Source: Pseudomonas sp. Irchel s3h17
GTDB lineage: Bacteria; Pseudomonadota; Gammaproteobacteria; Pseudomonadales; Pseudomonadaceae
Direction: 5' to 3'
Assembly: GCF_900187505.1 (NCBI RefSeq)
Contig: NZ_FYDL01000006.1
Coordinates: 124,001 to 188,000, forward strand
Length of the DNA: 64,000 nt
This document shows positions 43,301 through 54,856 of the stretch, piece by piece (the stretch's first letter is position 1; each line of letters begins with the position of its first letter). Both the position numbers and the translations under genes were made by a program. Under the pieces are notes generated by a model. It was not told the DNA's origin and searched no databases. It saw only the letters and a program-made list of their open reading frames with translations.

Positions 43301-44260
43301 ATGAACAGCTTTGCGCCTCCCCGGTTTCTTGAGCTGGAGTCCGCCCCCCTGGACGAGTTGAGCGGACGCAAGGATCATTGGGACATCGACTTGTCTTCTG
43401 TCGAGCAGGCAGCCCTCATCCAGCATTTCAGGCACATACGTGGCCCGCAACTGCGGCACAGTCGTTTCGATTTCAATGCCTGCGTCACCGCCGTCGGCGC
43501 CATTCCCGACGGATTCGTCACCTTCGCCATTTCCAGTCTGACCGCTGGCCGGCCGACCTGGAACAACCAGCGACTGCAACCCAACGAGATTGTCGTACTG
43601 CACGGCGGCGAGTCGGTGCACTACCGCTGCGAACCGAATGAAGCCCTGTTTACCGTGACCACGACGCTCGAACACTATGAGGCGTGTCGGGAACGCCATG
43701 GCGCCATTGATCTGCTCAAGGCTCGCAAGGAACACCGTTATCAAGCTGAAAGCCATCAGCCCATACGGTCAGCATTCAAACTGATCGGCGACTCGCTGGC
43801 AGCGCTATCGCCCACCACCCTCGCCTCCCGCCACCCAGGCTGGAACAGCCAATGGGAATCGACCGTGCTCGGTGCGCTCCTGCAAGCGCTGACACCTGAT
43901 CACCCCAGGGTTCGGGACGTCCCCACACGCCGGAAAGTGGCGGCACGTGCCATTGAGTACATTCATGAGCATGCGCATAAGCCGATCACCCTGCTTGACC
44001 TGGCCGAACGGCTCAACACCACGGGTCGCAGCTTGCACCAGGGCTTTATCGAGTCCTTCGGCACCACCCCCATGGCCTACCTGCGCAACATTCGGCTCTC
44101 AAACGCTCGACAGGACCTGATCAGGCACACCTGGCCGTCGGTGACCGAGACGGCGATGCAATGGAATTTTTTCCATCTGGGGCGTTTTTCCAAGGACTAC
44201 CAGCACGCATACGGTGAGGCGCCTTCGCACACCTACCGGCGTCACCCCCTCACGCCCTAG
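43301..44260 (+). CDS. AraC-family transcriptional regulator
   Basis: A 319-residue regulator. The N-terminal 200 residues form a ligand/dimerisation domain similar to AraC_binding_2-type proteins. The C-terminal double helix-turn-helix has IEYIHEHAHKPITLLDLAERL and FESFG-like IESFGTTPMAYLRNIRLSNAR, with a second helix-turn-helix at FFHLGRFSKDYQHAYGEAPSHTYRR. The target is unknown; no adjacent catabolic gene is obvious. It is downstream of the beta-barrel gene on the same strand. Confidence 0.9.
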   Translation: MNSFAPPRFLELESAPLDELSGRKDHWDIDLSSVEQAALIQHFRHIRGPQLRHSRFDFNACVTAVGAIPDGFVTFAISSLTAGRPTWNNQRLQPNEIVVLHGGESVHYRCEPNEALFTVTTTLEHYEACRERHGAIDLLKARKEHRYQAESHQPIRSAFKLIGDSLAALSPTTLASRHPGWNSQWESTVLGALLQALTPDHPRVRDVPTRRKVAARAIEYIHEHAHKPITLLDLAERLNTTGRSLHQGFIESFGTTPMAYLRNIRLSNARQDLIRHTWPSVTETAMQWNFFHLGRFSKDYQHAYGEAPSHTYRRHPLTP

Positions 44261-44346
44261 ACGTTAGTGCGGTCGCCGGAGGCGGCGGTTATGGGTAAGA
44301 TGGCGCCCTGCCGTTACCCCTCTGCCCCACCGAATAAGTCGACCCC

Positions 44347-45126
44347 ATGCCTTTCGAACTCAGCGTAGACCTCACCACTCTGGCCATACTGGCCATCGTC
44401 GCGTTCATTGCCGGTTTCATTGATGCCATTGCCGGTGGCGGCGGCCTGCTGACCACTCCGGCACTGCTCACCGCTGGCCTGCCGCCGCACTTGGTGCTGG
44501 GCACCAACAAACTGAGTTCCACCTTCGGCTCGGCCACCGCCAGTTTCACCTTCTACCGACGCAAGCTGTTCCACCCACGGCAATGGACCCACGCGATTGT
44601 CGGCACCCTGGTGGGTGCGTTGACCGGCGCGGTCGTCGCGCACTACCTGCCGGCGGAGTGGCTGAACAAGATGCTGCCGGTGATTGTGTTTGCCTGCGGC
44701 CTGTACCTGTTGTTCGGCGGCACGCCGAAAGCGCCCCTGGACAGTGACGCACCGATCAAAAAGAAATGGCAGTCGAGCCAGGGCTTCAGCCTGGGTTTCT
44801 ATGATGGCGTGGCCGGGCCCGGTACGGGCGCGTTCTGGACCGTCAGCAGCCTGCTGCTCTACCCGATCGACCTGGTCAAGGCCAGCGGTGTGGCGCGCAG
44901 CATGAACTTCGTCAGCAACATCGCGGCGCTGTCGGTGTTCATCTTTTCCGGGCAAGTGGACTGGATCATCGGCCTGTGCATGGGCCTGTCGGTCATGGTC
45001 GGTGCGTTCTTCGGCGCACGCACCGCCATCAGCGGAGGGGCGAAGTTCATTCGCCCGGTGTTCATCGCGGTGGTGCTGGGGTTGACCGTACGCCTAGCCT
45101 GGCAGCACTGGTTCAGCGTGGCCTAA
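44347..45126 (+). CDS. TSUP (TauE/SafE) family permease
   Basis: A 259-residue, eight-helix protein. The N-terminal repeat signature [22 protein letters not shown] and the second-half [12 protein letters not shown] are both characteristic. TSUP proteins move sulfite, sulfonates or other organic anions outward or inward. The substrate is not identifiable. Its 3' end overlaps the convergent nudC gene by 33 bases. Confidence 0.9.
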   Translation: MPFELSVDLTTLAILAIVAFIAGFIDAIAGGGGLLTTPALLTAGLPPHLVLGTNKLSSTFGSATASFTFYRRKLFHPRQWTHAIVGTLVGALTGAVVAHYLPAEWLNKMLPVIVFACGLYLLFGGTPKAPLDSDAPIKKKWQSSQGFSLGFYDGVAGPGTGAFWTVSSLLLYPIDLVKASGVARSMNFVSNIAALSVFIFSGQVDWIIGLCMGLSVMVGAFFGARTAISGGAKFIRPVFIAVVLGLTVRLAWQHWFSVA

Positions 45127-45924
45127 GCGCCGCGCGACATAGACGTCGATCAGGTACCGGGCAATCGAGCGCGACGCCGGCAACGGCGGCAGCGCATGAA
45201 TGTTGAACCATTGGGCGTCTTCGATTTCGTCCGCCTGCGGGACGATCTCGCCACCGGCATACTCGGCATGAAACCCTAGCATCATCGAGTGCGGGAACGG
45301 CCAGCACTGGCTGCCCAGGTACTGGATGTTGCGCACCTCGACCTGCACTTCTTCGCGCACTTCCCGGACCAGGCAATCCTCGGCGGACTCCCCCGGCTCG
45401 GCGAAGCCCGCCAGGGTGCTGTAGACCCCGGCGACAAAGCGTGGCGAACGGGCCAGCAGGATTTCGTCACCACGGGTGATCAACACAATCATGCTCGGTG
45501 AAATCCGCGGGTAGCTGCGCAGGTCACAGGGTTCGCAGTACATCGCCCGCTCGCGCGACACCTGGATCATAGGCTGGCCACAGTTGCCACAGAAACGGTG
45601 CTCGCGGGCCCAGGTGCCGATCTGCGCGGCGTACCCCAACACCTTGTACAGCGTGTGGTCGCCGTCGAGCATGAAGGCCCGCAGCCCCTTCCAGTCGCAA
45701 CCCGACACCTCGCTCGACGCCCTGAGTTCCAGCAGGTACACCGGCTCGCCGTCCAGGTAGCCGATGCCGTGCTCGGCGAGAATCGACAGGCCCTGGCGCT
45801 TGAGCCATTCACGCGGGAACAGCGCGCCATTGTCATCGAACAGAAAACCTTCGGGGCTGCGGGCCACGGCCCAGCCGCCTGCTACGTCAGTGTCGAGTAC
45901 CGCGGTGGTCCAGCGTAAAGTCAT
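45094..45924 (-). CDS. nudC: NAD(+) diphosphatase
   Basis: A 276-residue Nudix hydrolase that cleaves NADH/NAD+ to NMN(H) and AMP and can remove NAD caps from RNA. The zinc ribbon is visible (CGNCG near residue 111, then CEPC). The Nudix box [20 protein letters not shown] near residue 173 is complete. The NudC-specific SQCWPFPHS follows. It starts 6 bases after the stop of the dienoyl-CoA isomerase-like gene, so the two are probably cotranscribed. Confidence 0.94.
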   Translation of the reverse strand: MTLRWTTAVLDTDVAGGWAVARSPEGFLFDDNGALFPREWLKRQGLSILAEHGIGYLDGEPVYLLELRASSEVSGCDWKGLRAFMLDGDHTLYKVLGYAAQIGTWAREHRFCGNCGQPMIQVSRERAMYCEPCDLRSYPRISPSMIVLITRGDEILLARSPRFVAGVYSTLAGFAEPGESAEDCLVREVREEVQVEVRNIQYLGSQCWPFPHSMMLGFHAEYAGGEIVPQADEIEDAQWFNIHALPPLPASRSIARYLIDVYVARRLGHAEPVLPG

Positions 45925-45930
45925 GTGTGC

Positions 45931-46788
45931 TCAGTCCAGGAATTCGGGTTTCCGTTTGCTCATGTGGGCGGCCATGGCCACGCGCAGATCATTGGACTGC
46001 AGCATGGCGGCGTTCCAGATGGCGATGTATTCCAGGCCGTCGTCGATGCCGTGATCGCGCATGTAGCTGATCATCTCCTTGGTGCCGGCGATGGCGATCG
46101 GCGACTTGCCCGCGATTTCACGGGCGATGCCCATGACCCCGTCCAGCAGGCTGGCGGTGTCCGGGTAGACACGGTTGACCAGGCCGATCGCGCGGGCCTC
46201 GTCGGCACCAAAGGTGCGACCTGTGTAAGCCAGTTCACGCAGCATGCCGTCACCGATGATCCGCGGCAAGCGTTGCAAGGTCCCGACGTCGGCGGCCATG
46301 CCGATATCGATTTCCTTGATCGAGAATTGCGCGTCCTCGGCGGCATAGCGCATGTCGCAGGCAGAGATCAGGTCGATGGCGCCGCCCAGGCAGTACCCCT
46401 GGATAGCGGCCAGTACCGGTTTACGGCAGTTATCCACGGCGTTGAACGACGCTTGCAGCGCGAGAATCTTGCGCCGCAGCAGGCGCGCATTGCGTCCCAC
46501 GTCCTTGCCCATTTCGTTGGCGACCGAGGCCAGCATCATCAGGTCGATACCCGAAGAGAAGTGCTTGCCGGCACCGCTGATCACCACCGCCCGCACGGCG
46601 TCGGTGTCATCGATCCACTGGAAGATCTCGATGATCTCGGTCCAGAACGCCGCGTTCATCGCATTGATCTTCTCCGGACGATTGATCTGCACATGGGCGA
46701 TGTTGTCGTTCAGTTCGACACGAAAGGCCTTGTACTCGGGGAGAATGTTGTCCTTCAGATCGACGCTGAGGTCCTGGAATTCGGACAT
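45931..46788 (-). CDS. Crotonase-family protein, dienoyl-CoA isomerase-like
   Basis: A 285-residue crotonase. The oxyanion-hole loops are seen in KHFSSGIDLMML and IQGYCLGGAIDLISACDMR. The acidic residues in KEIDIGMAADVGTLQRLP match delta(3,5)-delta(2,4)-dienoyl-CoA isomerases, better than the Glu pair of standard hydratases. It would shift double bonds during unsaturated fatty acid beta-oxidation. The ATG at 46788 is preceded by AAGGA; the ORF extension upstream has no crotonase similarity. It is the first gene of a unit with nudC. Confidence 0.88.
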   Translation of the reverse strand: MSEFQDLSVDLKDNILPEYKAFRVELNDNIAHVQINRPEKINAMNAAFWTEIIEIFQWIDDTDAVRAVVISGAGKHFSSGIDLMMLASVANEMGKDVGRNARLLRRKILALQASFNAVDNCRKPVLAAIQGYCLGGAIDLISACDMRYAAEDAQFSIKEIDIGMAADVGTLQRLPRIIGDGMLRELAYTGRTFGADEARAIGLVNRVYPDTASLLDGVMGIAREIAGKSPIAIAGTKEMISYMRDHGIDDGLEYIAIWNAAMLQSNDLRVAMAAHMSKRKPEFLD

Positions 46789-46912
46789 GGTGGTGGTCCT
46801 TGCTGGCGCTGGAAATGAGACCGGAACTATAACAAGCCCACGCACATCACCCCAGGCAGTGCATCGGCCAAAAGCAGGACGCTCATACAAAACCCGGGGG
46901 AACGCGCCTGGA

Positions 46913-46938
46913 TGATCGCTCCCACGCGGGAACGATCA
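46913..46938. repeat. Interspersed palindromic repeat unit
   Basis: TGATCGCTCCC and GGGAACGATCA form an 11-bp stem (one G-T pair) around ACGC. The core resembles the extragenic GATCGTTCCCACGC repeats common in Pseudomonas. It sits between two same-strand genes. Confidence 0.6.
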
Positions 46939-46948
46939 CGCCTACGGT

Positions 46949-48232
46949 TCAGGGTGCCGGTGTGCCGCTGGCAACCGTCTTCGAGGCCGCCAGCATCGCC
47001 CGCAACAACACGGCGCAGCCGGCAGCCAGGTCATCCGGCGCGGCGTTTTCGATTTCGTTGTGGCTGATGCCGCCTTCGCACGGTACGAAGATCATCCCGG
47101 CCGGCCCCAGTTCGGCGAGGAAGATCGCGTCATGCCCCGCGCCGCTGACGATGTCCATGTGCGACAGCCCCAGCCCTTGCGCGGCGCTGCGCACGGCCTC
47201 GACGCAGTCCTTGTCGAAGTACAGCGGCGGGAAGTCGGCGGTCGGGGTCAGTTCGAAGCTCAGGCCGTGCTCGTCGCAGGTGCTGTCGATCACCTGGCGA
47301 ACGTCGGCAATCATCGAATCCAGCCGTGCCGGCTCCAGATGCCGGAAGTCCAGGGTCATGCGCACCTCGCCGGGGATCACGTTGCGCGACCCCGGATAGG
47401 CCTGCAGGCAACCCACGGTGCCACAGGCATGGGGCTGATGGCCGAGGGCCGCGCGGTTCACCGCCGCCACCACCGCGGCTGCGCCTACCAGTGCGTCCTT
47501 GCGCAAATGCATCGGGGTCGGCCCGGCATGGGCCTCGACTCCGCGCAGTTTCAGGTCGAACCACTTCTGCCCCAACGCCCCCATCACCACGCCAATGGTC
47601 TTGCGCTCATCCTCCAGGATCGGCCCTTGTTCGATGTGCGCCTCAAAGTAGGCCCCCACCGGGTGGCCGCTGACCTTGCGCGGGCCGGCATAGCCAATGG
47701 CATTCAATGCCTGGCCGACGGTGACGCCGTCGGCGTCGGTCTTGGCCAGGGTCTCTTCCAGGGTGAACTTCTCGGCAAACACCCCCGAACCCATCATGCA
47801 CGGGGCGAAACGCGACCCCTCTTCGTTGGTCCAGACCACCACTTCCAGCGGTGCCTCGGTTTCCACACCCAGGTCGTTGAGCGTACGCAGCACTTCAACG
47901 CCGGCCAGCACCCCGAAACAGCCGTCGAACTTGCCGCCGGTGGGCTGGGTGTCGATGTGGCTGCCGGTCATCACCGGAGGCAACGCCGGGTTGCGCCCGG
48001 CCCGCCGGGCGAAGATGTTGCCGACCCCATCGATGCTGACGGTGCAGCCCGCCTCCTCGCACCAGGTGACGAACAGATCCCGGGCCTGGCGGTCGAGGTC
48101 GGTCAGTGCCAGGCGACAGACACCGCCCTTGACCGTGGCACCGAGCCGGGCCAGTTCCATGAGCGACTGCCACAAGCGGTCGCGATTGATGTGCTGGTGG
48201 CTGGACTGTAGAACCTCAACGGCAGCGTTCAT
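46949..48232 (-). CDS. Zn-dependent amidohydrolase, beta-ureidopropionase/N-carbamoyl amino acid hydrolase type
   Basis: A 427-residue M20-family hydrolase. The metal ligands occur in GSHIDTQPTGGKFDG (His, Asp), NEEGSRFAP (Glu) and a late His (GISHNEIE). In pyrimidine degradation it would convert N-carbamoyl-beta-alanine to beta-alanine, CO2 and ammonia. The allantoate amidohydrolase annotation fits the same family, but the neighbours (NCS1 permease, dihydropyrimidinase, PreTA) favour the ureidopropionase role. AGAGGAG lies right against the first ATG (48238) and 6-7 bases from the second, so 48232 is chosen. It follows the permease gene by about 30 bases. Confidence 0.88.
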   Translation of the reverse strand: MNAAVEVLQSSHQHINRDRLWQSLMELARLGATVKGGVCRLALTDLDRQARDLFVTWCEEAGCTVSIDGVGNIFARRAGRNPALPPVMTGSHIDTQPTGGKFDGCFGVLAGVEVLRTLNDLGVETEAPLEVVVWTNEEGSRFAPCMMGSGVFAEKFTLEETLAKTDADGVTVGQALNAIGYAGPRKVSGHPVGAYFEAHIEQGPILEDERKTIGVVMGALGQKWFDLKLRGVEAHAGPTPMHLRKDALVGAAAVVAAVNRAALGHQPHACGTVGCLQAYPGSRNVIPGEVRMTLDFRHLEPARLDSMIADVRQVIDSTCDEHGLSFELTPTADFPPLYFDKDCVEAVRSAAQGLGLSHMDIVSGAGHDAIFLAELGPAGMIFVPCEGGISHNEIENAAPDDLAAGCAVLLRAMLAASKTVASGTPAP

Positions 48233-48262
48233 GATCATCTCCTCTGGTGTTCTTCTGTTCGC

Positions 48263-49750
48263 TCACACAGGCGTCTTCACGGTCACGGCTTGCGCCCCGC
48301 CCATCGAACACAGCCCGTAATAAATCAGGCCGCCCAACGCCGACCCGGTAAACCAGCCGTAGCTGTAGAACCAGCTGAAGGCATCGCTGCCCAGCGACAG
48401 CACGGTCAGCGCCACCGGCACGCCGAAGGCGATGAAGCCGTACCAGTTCCACGCCGGGTACACGTCATCGCGGTACAGGCCGGCCAGGTCCAGTTGCTGT
48501 TTCTTGATCAGGAAGTAGTCCACCACCATGATCCCGGCGATGGGCCCAAGCAGGCTCGAGTAGCCGAGCAGCCAGTTGGAATAGACCGACTCCAGGCTGA
48601 TGTCGGAGACGATCCAGCCGAGCTTCTTCAGCAGTTCGTGCCCCATCAAGGCCAGTCCGACAAACCCGGTGAGCATCACGGCGCTGGTGCGGTTGATCAG
48701 TTTGGGCGCCAGGTTCTGGAAGTCGTTGGTGGGCGAGACAATGTTGGCGGCGGTGTTGGTGGACAAGGTGGCAATGATGATCAGGGCCATGGCCAAGGCA
48801 ACCCAGACCGGGCTCTGGATATGCCCGATCAGGGTCACGGGGTCGGACACCGTGACCCCCACCAGTTGTTCCGAGGCGGCGGTCATGACCACGCCCAGGG
48901 AGGCGAACAGGAACATGGTCAACGGCAACCCGATGATCTGCCCGACGATCTGGTCCTTCTGGCTCCTGGCGTAGCGACTGAAGTCCGGGATGTTCAGCGA
49001 CAGGGTGGCCCAGAAGCCGACCATGGCGGTCAGCCCGGCAAAAAAGTAGCCCCACAGGCTGGCGCCTTCCGGACGTTTCGGCGGCTGGGCCAGCAACTCG
49101 CCGAGCGACACGTTCGGCATGGCCCAGACCAGCAGGCCCAGCCCCACCAGCACCAACAGCGGCGCCGAGAGGGTTTCCAGCCATTTGATCGACTCGGCGC
49201 CGCGCAACACCACCCACAGGTTCAGCGCCCAGAACAGCATGAAGCCGATGACTTCACCGGTGCCCCCCAGGGACTTCCAGCCCTCGAAGATCGAACCGAG
49301 GAACAGGTGAATGGCCAGCCCGCCGAACATCGTCTGGATGCCAAACCAGCCGCACGCCACCAGGGCGCGAATCAGGCAGGGGACGTTGGAGCCGATCACC
49401 CCGAACGACGAACGCAGCAGCACCGGAAACGGGATGCCGTACTTGGTGCCGGCGAAGGCATTGAGGGTCAGCGGAATCAGGACGATGACGTTGGCCAGCA
49501 GAATCGCCAGCAACGCCTCGCCAACGCTCAGTCCAAAGTAGGCGGTGAGCACCCCGCCCAAGGTGTAGGTCGGCACGCAGATCGCCATCCCGACCCACAG
49601 GGCAGTGATGTGCCATTTGTTCCAGGTGCGTTCGTGCACCTTGGTCGGCGCGATGTCGTGGTTGTACCTGGGGCTGTCAAGGACGTCGCTGGCGGCGTCC
49701 AGTTCGTACAACCCGTCGCGCTCGATGACTTGCGATGTGTTCTGCTGCAT
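48263..49750 (-). CDS. NCS1 family nucleobase/hydantoin-type permease
   Basis: A 495-residue, 12-helix cation symporter of the nucleobase:cation symporter-1 family. It has the cytoplasmic N-terminus with NKWHITALWVGMAICVPTYTLGGVL and the ligand-region FGVIGSNVPCLIRALVACGWFGIQT. The late NTAANIVSPTNDFQNLAPKLINR motif is typical. With its neighbours it should import uracil, dihydropyrimidines or allantoin/hydantoin. GGAGCGGCC precedes the ATG. It is the promoter-proximal gene of the leftward arm. Confidence 0.92.
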   Translation of the reverse strand: MQQNTSQVIERDGLYELDAASDVLDSPRYNHDIAPTKVHERTWNKWHITALWVGMAICVPTYTLGGVLTAYFGLSVGEALLAILLANVIVLIPLTLNAFAGTKYGIPFPVLLRSSFGVIGSNVPCLIRALVACGWFGIQTMFGGLAIHLFLGSIFEGWKSLGGTGEVIGFMLFWALNLWVVLRGAESIKWLETLSAPLLVLVGLGLLVWAMPNVSLGELLAQPPKRPEGASLWGYFFAGLTAMVGFWATLSLNIPDFSRYARSQKDQIVGQIIGLPLTMFLFASLGVVMTAASEQLVGVTVSDPVTLIGHIQSPVWVALAMALIIIATLSTNTAANIVSPTNDFQNLAPKLINRTSAVMLTGFVGLALMGHELLKKLGWIVSDISLESVYSNWLLGYSSLLGPIAGIMVVDYFLIKKQQLDLAGLYRDDVYPAWNWYGFIAFGVPVALTVLSLGSDAFSWFYSYGWFTGSALGGLIYYGLCSMGGAQAVTVKTPV

Positions 49751-51810
<2,060 letters not shown>

Positions 51811-51816
51811 ATTCCA

Positions 51817-51907
51817 GGCCTTCGCGGATAAGCGAAGCACAGCCCGGCGCGCTCCCACACTCGTAAGGTATTCCTCCCGTGGGAGCGGGCTTGCCCGCGA
51901 AGAGGCC
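51817..51907. repeat. REPIN (paired REP elements), left copy eroded
   Basis: The right arm, GTGGGAGCGGGCTTGCCCGCGAA, is a standard Pseudomonas REP. The left arm (TTCGCGG..GCGCTCCCAC) is its inverted partner with changes. It lies between the dihydropyrimidinase and preT genes. Confidence 0.8.
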
Positions 51908-51973
51908 CGCACCGGCAACACAACATCAATGCCCGTCAGAGGCACTTCCTCAATTAACCGTGAGGCCAATACC

Positions 51974-53341
51974 GTGATCCCGACCCTGAGCCACTTGCCC
52001 CATCCCCCGGAGGACGGGGCCACCCTCGCCGGCCACTTCACCGACCTGGCGCCCCCCCTCAATGCTCGCCAGGCGCACCTGGAGGCCTCGCGGTGCCTGT
52101 ACTGCTACGATGCCCCGTGCGTCAACGCCTGCCCGAGCGAGATCGACATTCCCTCGTTCATCCGCAACATTCATCAGGAAAACGTCCAGGGCGCGGCGCA
52201 AAAGATCCTCTCGGCGAACATCCTCGGCGGCAGTTGCGCCCGGGTCTGCCCGACGGAAATCCTTTGCCAGAAAGCCTGCGTGCGCAACAACGCCGAGGAA
52301 TGTGCGCCGGTGTTGATCGGCCTGCTGCAACGCTACGCCATCGATAACGCCCATTTCACCGAGCACCCGTTCACGCGCGCAGCGCTCACCGGCAAACGTA
52401 TTGCCGTGGTCGGTGCCGGGCCTGCCGGGTTGTCGTGCGCCCACCGCTGTGCCATGCACGGCCATGACGTGGTGATTTTCGAGGCCCGGGCAAAGGCCGG
52501 TGGCCTCAACGAATACGGGATCGCCAAGTACAAGCTGGTGGATGACTTCGCCCAGCATGAGCTGGGGTTCCTGCTGGAAATCGGTGGCATCGAAATCCGC
52601 CATGGGCAACGGCTCGGCGATAACCTGAGCCTCGGTGAACTGCAGCAGCAATTCGATGCGGTGTTCCTCGGCCTCGGCCTGGCCGCCAGCAAACGGCTGG
52701 GCCTGGCCCATGAAGACGCTCCGGGGTTGCTGGCCGCCACCGACTACATTCGTGAACTGCGCCAGGCGGATGACCTGAGCCAACTGCCGCTGGCCGAGCA
52801 TTGCATCGTCCTGGGCGCCGGCAACACGGCCATCGACATGGCCGTGCAAATGGCTCGCCTGGGGGCTCATGACGTCAACCTGGTGTACCGCCGCGGCCTC
52901 GAAGACATGGGCGCCACCGGCCACGAGCAAGACATCGCCAAGGCCAATCAGGTGCGGCTGATGACCTGGGCCCAACCCGAGGAAGTCTTGCTCGACGATA
53001 AAGGCCAGGTGCGCGGCATGCGCTTCGCCCGCACGCGCCTGGACAAGGGTCGCTTGATCAGCACCGGGGACACCTTTGAACTGGTCGCCGATGCGATCTT
53101 CAAGGCCATCGGCCAGACCTTCGACGACAGTGCGTTGAGCGATCCCCTGGCCCGGGAACTGAAACGCCAGGGTGACCGGATTCTGGTGGACGAACAGATG
53201 CGCACCAGCATCCCGGGGGTCTACGCCGGCGGCGATTGCACCAGCCTCGACCAGGACCTCACCGTACAGGCAGTCCAGCACGGCAAACTGGCCGCACAAG
53301 CGATCCATGCCCGACTCATGCTCACTGTGGAGGCTGCGTAA
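51974..53341 (+). CDS. preT: NAD-dependent dihydropyrimidine dehydrogenase, PreT/PydX subunit
   Basis: About 455 residues. The N-terminal domain holds Cys clusters for two Fe-S centres (CLYCYDAPCVNACP and CARVCPTEILCQKAC). FAD- and NAD(P)-binding folds follow (VGAGPAGLSCAHR and LGAGNTAIDMAVQMA), and the closing YAGGDCT is conserved. It passes electrons between NADH and PreA for reduction of uracil and thymine. GTG at 51974 has GTGAGG upstream and gives the family N-terminus; ATG at 51929 would add 15 residues. PreA follows with no gap. Confidence 0.9.
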   Translation: MIPTLSHLPHPPEDGATLAGHFTDLAPPLNARQAHLEASRCLYCYDAPCVNACPSEIDIPSFIRNIHQENVQGAAQKILSANILGGSCARVCPTEILCQKACVRNNAEECAPVLIGLLQRYAIDNAHFTEHPFTRAALTGKRIAVVGAGPAGLSCAHRCAMHGHDVVIFEARAKAGGLNEYGIAKYKLVDDFAQHELGFLLEIGGIEIRHGQRLGDNLSLGELQQQFDAVFLGLGLAASKRLGLAHEDAPGLLAATDYIRELRQADDLSQLPLAEHCIVLGAGNTAIDMAVQMARLGAHDVNLVYRRGLEDMGATGHEQDIAKANQVRLMTWAQPEEVLLDDKGQVRGMRFARTRLDKGRLISTGDTFELVADAIFKAIGQTFDDSALSDPLARELKRQGDRILVDEQMRTSIPGVYAGGDCTSLDQDLTVQAVQHGKLAAQAIHARLMLTVEAA

Positions 53342-54616
53342 ATGGCCGATCTCTCGATTGTCTTCGCCGGCATCAAGGCCCCCAACCCCTTCTGGCTGGC
53401 CTCCGCGCCGCCCACCGACAAAGCCTACAACGTCGTCCGCGCCTTCGAGGCCGGCTGGGGTGGCGTGGTCTGGAAAACCCTGGGTGAAGACCCGGCGGCG
53501 GTCAACGTGTCGTCGCGTTACTCCGCGCACTTTGCCGCCAACCGCGAAGTGCTGGGCATCAACAACATCGAGCTGATCACCGACCGCTCGCTGGAAATCA
53601 ACCTGCGGGAAATCACCCAGGTCAAGAAAGACTGGCCGGACCGCGCCTTGATCGTCTCGCTGATGGTGCCCTGCATCGAAGAGTCGTGGAAAAACATCCT
53701 GCCGCTGGTGGAGGCCACGGGGGCCGACGGCATCGAGCTGAACTTCGGCTGCCCCCACGGCATGCCGGAGCGCGGCATGGGGGCAGCCGTGGGTCAGGTG
53801 CCGGAATATGTCGAACAGGTCACCCGCTGGTGCAAGACCTATTGCTCGTTGCCGGTGATCGTCAAGCTCACGCCAAACATCACCGACATCCGCGTCGCCG
53901 CCCGGGCCGCCCATCGTGGCGGCGCCGATGCGGTGTCGCTGATCAACACCATCAACTCGATCACCAGCGTCGACCTCGACCGCATGGTGGCCCTGCCCAT
54001 CGTGGGCACCCAGAGCACCCATGGCGGTTATTGCGGCTCGGCGGTCAAACCCATTGCCTTGAACATGGTCGCCGAGATCGCCCGCGACCCGCAGACCCGA
54101 GGCTTGCCGATCTGCGGCATCGGCGGCATCGGCAGCTGGCGCGACGCCGCCGAATTCATGGCCCTGGGCAGCGGCGCGGTGCAGGTATGCACGGCCGCGA
54201 TGCTGCATGGCTTTCGCATCGTCGAGGACATGAAGGACGGCCTGTCGCGCTGGATGGACAGCCGGGGGTATGCCCACGTGCAGGACTTCGCCGGGCATGC
54301 GGTGGGCAACACCACCGACTGGAAGTATCTGGACATCAACTACCAGGTGATCGCCAGGATCGACCAGGAGGCCTGCATCGGCTGCGGCCGTTGCCACATT
54401 GCCTGCGAAGACACCTCACACCAGGCCGTGGCCAGCCTGAAACAAGCCGACGGGACCCATCGATATGAAGTGATCGACGACGAATGCGTGGGCTGCAACC
54501 TGTGCCAGATCACCTGCCCGGTGCAGGACTGCATCGAGATGGTGCCCGTGGACAACGGCAAGCCGTTCCTGGACTGGAACCATGATCCGCGCAACCCGTA
54601 CCACATTGACGGGTGA
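53342..54616 (+). CDS. preA: NAD-dependent dihydropyrimidine dehydrogenase, PreA/PydA subunit
   Basis: A 424-residue FMN- and 2[4Fe-4S]-containing catalytic subunit. The N-terminal dihydroorotate-dehydrogenase-like barrel has NFGCPHGM and the LINTINS/THGGYCGSAVKP loops. The C-terminal ferredoxin domain has CIGCGRCHIAC and CVGCNLCQITCP. It reduces uracil or thymine to the 5,6-dihydro form, the first step of the pathway encoded around it. The start lies directly after the PreT stop. Confidence 0.93.
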   Translation: MADLSIVFAGIKAPNPFWLASAPPTDKAYNVVRAFEAGWGGVVWKTLGEDPAAVNVSSRYSAHFAANREVLGINNIELITDRSLEINLREITQVKKDWPDRALIVSLMVPCIEESWKNILPLVEATGADGIELNFGCPHGMPERGMGAAVGQVPEYVEQVTRWCKTYCSLPVIVKLTPNITDIRVAARAAHRGGADAVSLINTINSITSVDLDRMVALPIVGTQSTHGGYCGSAVKPIALNMVAEIARDPQTRGLPICGIGGIGSWRDAAEFMALGSGAVQVCTAAMLHGFRIVEDMKDGLSRWMDSRGYAHVQDFAGHAVGNTTDWKYLDINYQVIARIDQEACIGCGRCHIACEDTSHQAVASLKQADGTHRYEVIDDECVGCNLCQITCPVQDCIEMVPVDNGKPFLDWNHDPRNPYHIDG

Positions 54617-54635
54617 AATCAGCGCGGTCTTGCCG

Positions 54636-54738
54636 GACGCCATCGCGAGCAAGCCCGCTCCCACACAGGGTCTCTGGTGTTCACAAGATCCCTGTGGGAG
54701 CGGGCCGGGCGGCGCTCCGCTTGCTCGCGATGAGGCCG
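54636..54738. repeat. REPIN with two well-kept arms
   Basis: CATCGCGAGCAAGCCCGCTCCCACA and the inverted TGTGGGAGCGGG..TTGCTCGCGATG flank a short middle. The right arm carries a 13-base insertion (CCGGGCGGCGCTC) within the REP core. It lies between preA and the orphan Rhs gene. Confidence 0.82.
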
Positions 54739-54856
54739 ACAGCCACGCCACAGCACAATGGATCGTTCCCACAACCTGGCAGATCTGCTAGCTAGACGGC
54801 ACTGAAGAAATGTCCGAGGCTCAGACAAACCCAACCAGCCAACGAGCCCCCTGCCC

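Noticed and set aside
51950..54397. 815-codon minus-strand open frame opposite preT and preA
   Set aside because: It lies wholly antisense to two clearly homologous genes, and its His/Gly/Ala/Asp-rich translation is typical of shadow frames in GC-rich DNA.
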